A stretch of DNA of 9,873 nucleotides from Actinomycetes bacterium (lineage in GTDB: Bacteria; Actinomycetota; Actinomycetes; S36-B12; GCA-2699445). Position numbers and translations under genes: made by a program. The stretch spans positions 1 through 9,873 of the forward strand of contig JAHZKU010000129.1 in the NCBI GenBank assembly GCA_022600255.1, written 5' to 3'. The notes under the pieces were generated by a model that did no database searches, was not told where the DNA came from, and saw nothing but the letters and a program-made list of their open reading frames with translations. This document shows, piece by piece, positions 6,190 through 9,873 of this stretch (position 1 is the first letter of the stretch; the number at the start of each line of letters is the position of its first letter).

Positions 6190-7383
6190 CGTCAGCAGTG
6201 CGCCGCCGTCCTGTGAAAGCACCAGTGTGGCTCCGAAGCCAGCGCGCCAGCTCGCAGCATCGGGTTCGAACCGCGCAGCGCCTGCGGTCAGGTCGATTGG
6301 GTAGATTCGGTCCGAGTCTAGGCTGCTCAGGAACAGTCGCGCGCCATTGGTGTCAAAGGCAAGATCCTCAGGCGGGCCAGGCAAGACGAAGCGATGGGTG
6401 ACAGTCAAGGATCTCGGGTCGTAGACCGTAAGGACACCAGATTCTCCCCAATCGCCGGTGGCCACAACGATCAGGTCTCCTGACGGCGAGGTCGCAGTCA
6501 CAATGGCATCAGCCCAGGCCGGATCGGTGCCAGACACCCGTTGTTCACTGGCTGCGGCCAGGTCAATCAGGGTGGCGACCACTTTGTCCGTCGTCTGGGA
6601 GGCCACGACATAACGTCCGCTCGGATCGGCGCACAGGGCATCAATGCCATGCCCGTGGACCGCGTGGCTGTCCTGTGTCGCCAGCGACGCCGGGTCTAGC
6701 GCCAGTACCGTGCCACCTGGCTGCTCCTGCGACCGATCCTGGACTCCCACTATGAGCTGGGAAGGGTTTAGGGTGATGTGCTGAACTTGCGCCAGCTCAC
6801 GGCCGCGTACCAACTCCCCTGTGGCGGTATTGAACACTGCAATGCCAGACCGGGTCGGCGCGAAGACTTCCGAACCGTCTTGGGAAACCTCAGGTGCCCC
6901 AGTAAGCTCAGCCTCCAGGAGAACGCCGTCCGCGCTGGGCGACGAATGCCACCACAACCGCAACTCGGCTTGGTCTAGGTCCTGCGCTCCCACGACGAAG
7001 CCGCCGTTCGCGCCCCACAACACGTCGATGGGGAAGGGCGCGGTCGCAGCGCTGGACTGCGTCTGCAGACTCTTCGCGGCCAAGGCCAGGAGAACGCCTT
7101 CGGCCGTTGGGGACTCCTGCTGACAAGCCACAAGCAAGTCACCTGATTGATTGAGGGTGATGGCGCGGGCCGCGCTGGCCGCCTCGCGAGCGGCCAATCG
7201 TTTGCCCGAACGGGCATCGAATCGCGCGATTACCCCGATTTCTGGTCCGGAGCGTGGCTCAGCAACAACACTAGTGAGTCCCATCCCCTCAGTGTGCCGG
7301 GCCGACCCGGTAGCCGAGCCCAACTTCGCCGAATAGCTGGCGCGGACGTCGGCGTCAGCCGTGGCGGGCGGCGACGGGGTCAT
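6169..7383 (-). CDS. Beta-propeller (WD40/YVTN-like repeat) protein
   Basis: The 404-residue protein is built of degenerate repeats of about 45-55 residues, typical of a six- or seven-bladed beta-propeller. Turn signatures such as NQSGDLLVAC (78-87), SQDGSEVFAP (167-176), DPSGRYVVAS (253-262), SPSGDLIVVA (299-308), DTNGARLFLS (344-353) and SQDGGALLTA (390-399) recur. They alternate with strands of the type GVLTVYDPRSL. Such proteins usually serve as interaction platforms or ligand binders, and no catalytic motif is seen. No signal peptide or membrane helix is found, so it appears cytosolic, although many relatives are secreted. The chosen ATG overlaps the transporter gene by 29 bases, which suggests coupled expression. 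ATG 7284 (residue 34) is an alternative, because GAGGGG lies directly before it and the first recognisable strand begins there. The role beside a transporter is unknown. Confidence 0.75.
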   Translation of the reverse strand: MTPSPPATADADVRASYSAKLGSATGSARHTEGMGLTSVVAEPRSGPEIGVIARFDARSGKRLAAREAASAARAITLNQSGDLLVACQQESPTAEGVLLALAAKSLQTQSSAATAPFPIDVLWGANGGFVVGAQDLDQAELRLWWHSSPSADGVLLEAELTGAPEVSQDGSEVFAPTRSGIAVFNTATGELVRGRELAQVQHITLNPSQLIVGVQDRSQEQPGGTVLALDPASLATQDSHAVHGHGIDALCADPSGRYVVASQTTDKVVATLIDLAAASEQRVSGTDPAWADAIVTATSPSGDLIVVATGDWGESGVLTVYDPRSLTVTHRFVLPGPPEDLAFDTNGARLFLSSLDSDRIYPIDLTAGAARFEPDAASWRAGFGATLVLSQDGGALLTAGSLET

Positions 7384-8833
7384 CTACCGCATTCAACGGT
7401 TCTGTGATGTCTTCCAGAGATCGGCCCTCCGCATTGATACCGAGGAACACCTCCACCAGCCCGCCAATCACCATAATCCCGGCGGCCACCAGGTAACCGA
7501 CAAATAGGCGGAACGGATCGCTGCCATCCCCAATCAGGCCCCCGAAGAACAGCGGGCCTAGCGCACCCGCCCCCTGCGCGATCGCGAAGAAGACTGCGAT
7601 TGCCTTGGCCCTCACCTCAACCGGGAAGATTTCCGAAACGGTCAGGTAGGCCGCGCTGGCTCCCGCGGATGCAAAGAAGAAGATAATGCACCAGGCGATG
7701 GTTTGAGTGAGAGCATTAAACGCGCCGATGTTGAACAAGTAGCCGCTAATCGCCAGTAGGACGCCGGACCCGATGTAGGTACCGGAGATCATCTTCTTCC
7801 GGCCGATGGTGTCGAAGAACTTGCCCAGCAGGAGTGGCCCGGCCAGGTTCCCAACCGCGAACGCGATCAAAAAGACCGGTGCCAAGGTGGCCGACACGTC
7901 ATAGAACTTCACCAAGACCAGGGTGTAAGTGAAGAAGATCGCGTTGTAGAGGAATGACTGGGTAATCATCAGGCTGGCGCCGAGCACGGCTCTGCGGGGG
8001 TAGGTGACAAATAGCACCTTCAGCAGGGTCCAATAGCCGGTGTCGTTCCCGGGCTTGATCGTGATCGCTTTGGACTCGTCTACAGGGTCCAGTTTCTGCC
8101 CACTCGACCGCACCTCGGACTCGATGAAGTCAATCGAGTCCTTGGCTGCGTCCACCTGGCCGTGCATCAGTTGCCAGCGGGGACTCTCTGGCAGGTTGCG
8201 GCGCACGACGATGATCACGACGGCTAGGAGCGGTCCGAGCAGGAAGCCCAGCCGCCAACCTATCGATGGGTTGAGCACATTGAGCAGAAACAGTGACGCT
8301 ACCGTTCCAATTACGGCCCCAGCCCAATAGGTGCCATTGATCGCGATATCAACCCGGCCCCGGTATTTGGCAGGAATCATCTCGTCGATCGCCGAGTTGA
8401 TGGCTGCGTATTCGCCACCAATACCCATGCCCGCCACAAACCGGGTGGCGTATAGGAAGATCACCCAACCGACGCCCGTTCCGAAGGTCAGCGCGCTCAT
8501 GCCGCTACCTACCAGGTAAACACCGAGCGTGATCATGAAGAGCTTGCGGCGGCCCCATCGGTCCGATAGGCGCCCGAAGAACAGTGCACCGACAACCTGC
8601 CCGGCTAGGTATACCGAGGCAACAGCCCCGGCCTCCGCCGACGATAAGCCGAGCGTGTCGGGCTCGGTCAATACCCCAGCGATGGAACTCGCAATGGTGA
8701 TTTCTAGGCCGTCGAGAATCCAGGCAACCCCGAGAGCGATGATGAGCCGGGAGTGGAAGGGTGACCAGCGTAGGCGATCCAGTCGTGCGGGGATCGTGCT
8801 GCGAACAGCACCACTAACGCCAGTGACTTCCAT
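7355..8833 (-). CDS. MFS transporter, sugar/metabolite:H+ symporter type
   Basis: The 492-residue protein has twelve predicted membrane helices with a long central loop (about 212-270), the usual MFS layout. GRLSDRWGRRK (87-97) between helices 2 and 3 is MFS motif A, and GKFFDTIGRKK (337-347) is its copy in the second half. RFVAGMGIGGEY (131-142), PESPRW (215-220) after helix 6 and SEIFPVEVRAKA (400-411) are hallmarks of the sugar porter and metabolite:H+ symporter branches. It should move a small organic solute with protons across the cytoplasmic membrane, but the substrate cannot be read from the sequence. The acidic and aromatic residues that define sugar specificity were not resolved. The downstream beta-propeller gene overlaps its 3' end by 29 bases. 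The start has no Shine-Dalgarno site but sits just behind a TATAAC box. Confidence 0.88.
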   Translation of the reverse strand: MEVTGVSGAVRSTIPARLDRLRWSPFHSRLIIALGVAWILDGLEITIASSIAGVLTEPDTLGLSSAEAGAVASVYLAGQVVGALFFGRLSDRWGRRKLFMITLGVYLVGSGMSALTFGTGVGWVIFLYATRFVAGMGIGGEYAAINSAIDEMIPAKYRGRVDIAINGTYWAGAVIGTVASLFLLNVLNPSIGWRLGFLLGPLLAVVIIVVRRNLPESPRWQLMHGQVDAAKDSIDFIESEVRSSGQKLDPVDESKAITIKPGNDTGYWTLLKVLFVTYPRRAVLGASLMITQSFLYNAIFFTYTLVLVKFYDVSATLAPVFLIAFAVGNLAGPLLLGKFFDTIGRKKMISGTYIGSGVLLAISGYLFNIGAFNALTQTIAWCIIFFFASAGASAAYLTVSEIFPVEVRAKAIAVFFAIAQGAGALGPLFFGGLIGDGSDPFRLFVGYLVAAGIMVIGGLVEVFLGINAEGRSLEDITEPLNAVDDPVAARHG

Positions 8834-9133
8834 GGGAGTCAGTTATAGCGGAGGTGCTCCTGTGCACGCCCGCTGAGCGTCTCGGCACGGCTCTAGACCA
8901 GATGCTTGCGCCCTTGTCACCGTTCCTGGCTAGCGGAGGCGCGTATCCGGCGGTGCGGGTCGCGTCAACGATTCTGTAGGTAGTCCGGCAGCCAACCTGC
9001 GCTTGCCCTAGTACTATCCGGAAACTGTCGGTGGCCGCGCGACCGAAGGACGGACTAGGCAACCGAATCGGCGCCTCAGGGCTTTGGGAGGTTGCTGCCC
9101 CTGACCGACACACGCCGGTGGCCGGGCCGTTGG
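8834..9133. other. Intergenic region, DUF2207 gene to MFS gene
   Basis: About 300 bases without a supportable gene. It holds the TATAAC box near the MFS start and an eight-base palindrome, TAGTACTA, at 9009-9016. No tRNA, T-rich terminator or long repeat is visible. The open frames crossing it have irregular composition and no recognisable domains. Confidence 0.45.
8842..8847 (-). promoter_or_regulatory. TATAAC -10 box for a leaderless MFS transcript
   Basis: On the minus strand TATAAC ends nine bases before the ATG at 8833. Transcription starting six to nine bases after the box would begin at or within a few bases of the ATG. The absence of a Shine-Dalgarno site agrees with a leaderless message, which is common in actinobacteria. 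No recognisable -35 box lies 17 bases upstream. Confidence 0.35.
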
Positions 9134-9873
9134 CTACCAGGAGCCGCCACCGCCCCCGCCCCCGCCGCCACCGGCCGAGAATCCACCGCCGCCACCGCCG
9201 CTGGACTGTGAGGCTGAGTATGTGGAGATCGCGCTGGCCGAGACGGACGATACCGTGTGGGAAAGCGCCTGGCTGAAGTAGTAGTAGTTCATGCCAGCGT
9301 ATGCGGCATCAGACATATCCGCGCCGGGCTCGTCGGGCTTACAGGCTTCAGCCCAGGCGTCAGCACAATCCAACGCGACGGCCCATGGTAGGAACTGCAT
9401 GAAATAGCGGGCTTTGACTGACGCATCATAACGCTCGACCGACGCTTTGGTCTTCAGAGCAACTTGGAGCCCAGAGACGCGATCGGCCATCCGCTGGCCG
9501 TTGGCCGATAGGCTGGTGGCAAAGCTGCGATCGGAGAACCAGGCAGGAATGGACGGGATCGCGAATAGCAGCCCAAAGTAGGGCGACTCCGTAAAGTAAA
9601 CGGCCACGATGGCCAAGGGTGCCAGTGCAGAGGCTAGGAAGTGCAGGCGCGCGCCTGCACCGGACTTGGTGGCATAACCGGCAGCCAAGGCACCGTTCAG
9701 TGATGCCTTGTCCAGCTTGGGACCGAGTTGCTGCACCTTCTTGCCGATGTCCTTGGAGTCCTTTTCGATTCGGATTTGGCTGCCTGGATGGGTGAGTGAC
9801 AGTGTCGCCAGCAGAACGTCAGCGCCGGTCAGTTCCGGCGGTAGCGGCTCGGATGTGCGGGTGACGCCGAACC
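9134..9873 (-). CDS. DUF2207 domain membrane protein, C-terminal part (runs off right edge)
   Basis: The minus-strand frame is open from the right edge to a TAG at 9134-9136, giving the last 245 residues. A GTG at 9736 is internal, since the reading frame continues upstream with sensible protein. The first residues (SEPLPPELTGADVLLATLS) fit the part of DUF2207 proteins that follows the first long domain and usually reads EPPxGLxPAEAGxLLD. Two hydrophobic segments follow (FLASALAPLAIVAVYFT and YFGLLFAIPSIPAWF). Then comes the family's YLPYAVALG-like motif, here RYFMQFLPWAVALDCADAWAE written as two parts: RYFMQF and LPWAVALDCADAW. The tail is Gly6-Phe-Ser-Ala-Gly10-Ser-Trp, typical of the family's glycine-rich end. 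Family members are predicted membrane proteins with an exported N-terminal domain; their function is not established. Confidence 0.78.
   Translation of the reverse strand, partial: FGVTRTSEPLPPELTGADVLLATLSLTHPGSQIRIEKDSKDIGKKVQQLGPKLDKASLNGALAAGYATKSGAGARLHFLASALAPLAIVAVYFTESPYFGLLFAIPSIPAWFSDRSFATSLSANGQRMADRVSGLQVALKTKASVERYDASVKARYFMQFLPWAVALDCADAWAEACKPDEPGADMSDAAYAGMNYYYFSQALSHTVSSVSASAISTYSASQSSGGGGGGFSAGGGGGGGGGGSW
9143..9199 (-). repeat. Glycine-codon low-complexity tract at the DUF2207 C-terminus
   Basis: Minus-strand GGN codons give ten glycines (9143-9172), then Ala-Ser-Phe in minus-strand reverse order, then six glycines (9182-9199). The tract is coding rather than a mobile or regulatory repeat. 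It could vary in length between strains through slippage. Confidence 0.7.
9641..9660. repeat. Perfect 20-base palindrome inside the DUF2207 gene
   Basis: GTGCAGGCGC is followed directly by its exact reverse complement. The symmetry does not extend into the flanks. It lies in the codons for Gly-Ala-Gly-Ala-Arg-Leu-His just before the first hydrophobic segment. No function is known; a protein-binding site or a chance product of GC-rich codons are both possible. Confidence 0.6.

Noticed and set aside
9009..9016. TAGTACTA palindrome as a promoter or operator
   Set aside because: It is only eight bases long, has no matching -35 box in either direction and is far from the nearest start codon.
8814..9113. 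99-codon minus-strand open frame in the gap before the MFS gene
   Set aside because: It has no recognisable motif and would run through the MFS promoter region and start codon in another frame.
9736..9736. GTG as the start of the DUF2207 gene
   Set aside because: The frame stays open to the window edge and the upstream residues fit the family, so this GTG is an internal valine codon.
1..9873. CRISPR arrays, tRNA or rRNA genes, insertion sequence ends, toxin-antitoxin or defence genes
   Set aside because: No regularly spaced direct repeats, cloverleaf-like segments, transposase or nuclease motifs were found on either strand.

Overview
The window is GC-rich DNA that reads as an actinobacterial chromosome segment. 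The strongest pointer is the 615-residue acyl-CoA dehydrogenase, which closely resembles mycobacterial FadE5 along its whole length. An App1/DUF2183 phosphatase and a DUF2207 protein with a glycine-rich C-terminus fit the same picture. The order or genus cannot be fixed from the sequence. I see no insertion sequence, phage gene, CRISPR array, tRNA or rRNA.

Left half, plus strand. The window opens in the last 36 codons of an MsrA-type methionine sulfoxide reductase. Then come a small unrecognised lipoprotein (312-842) and an App1-family (DUF2183) HAD-type phosphatase (978-2072). After a 230-base gap with two small hairpins there is a two-gene unit. It holds a four-helix membrane protein (2312-2845) whose end overlaps the start of a divergent HemW/HemN-like radical SAM protein (2838-4073). 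A 233-base gap with a promoter-like and operator-like AT-rich patch precedes fadE5 (4307-6154).

Right half, minus strand. A beta-propeller protein (7383-6169) converges on fadE5 with only 14 bases between the stop codons. Upstream of it, and overlapping it by 29 bases, is a 12-helix MFS transporter (8833-7355), so these two probably form an operon. Its start codon lies just downstream of a TATAAC box, which suggests a leaderless message. After about 300 non-coding bases, the C-terminal 245 residues of a DUF2207 membrane protein run off the right edge.

Most of the window is ordinary housekeeping and accessory metabolism: protein repair, lipid turnover, fatty acid beta-oxidation, transport and envelope proteins. 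The best candidate for something undescribed is the coupled pair of membrane protein and radical SAM protein. The latter keeps the iron-sulfur cluster cysteines and C-terminal domain of the HemW family but lacks two of its hallmark motifs. Smaller points of interest are a 30-base dyad over the fadE5 promoter, a 20-base dyad upstream of the lipoprotein and a perfect 20-base palindrome inside the DUF2207 gene. No complete novel system is evident.
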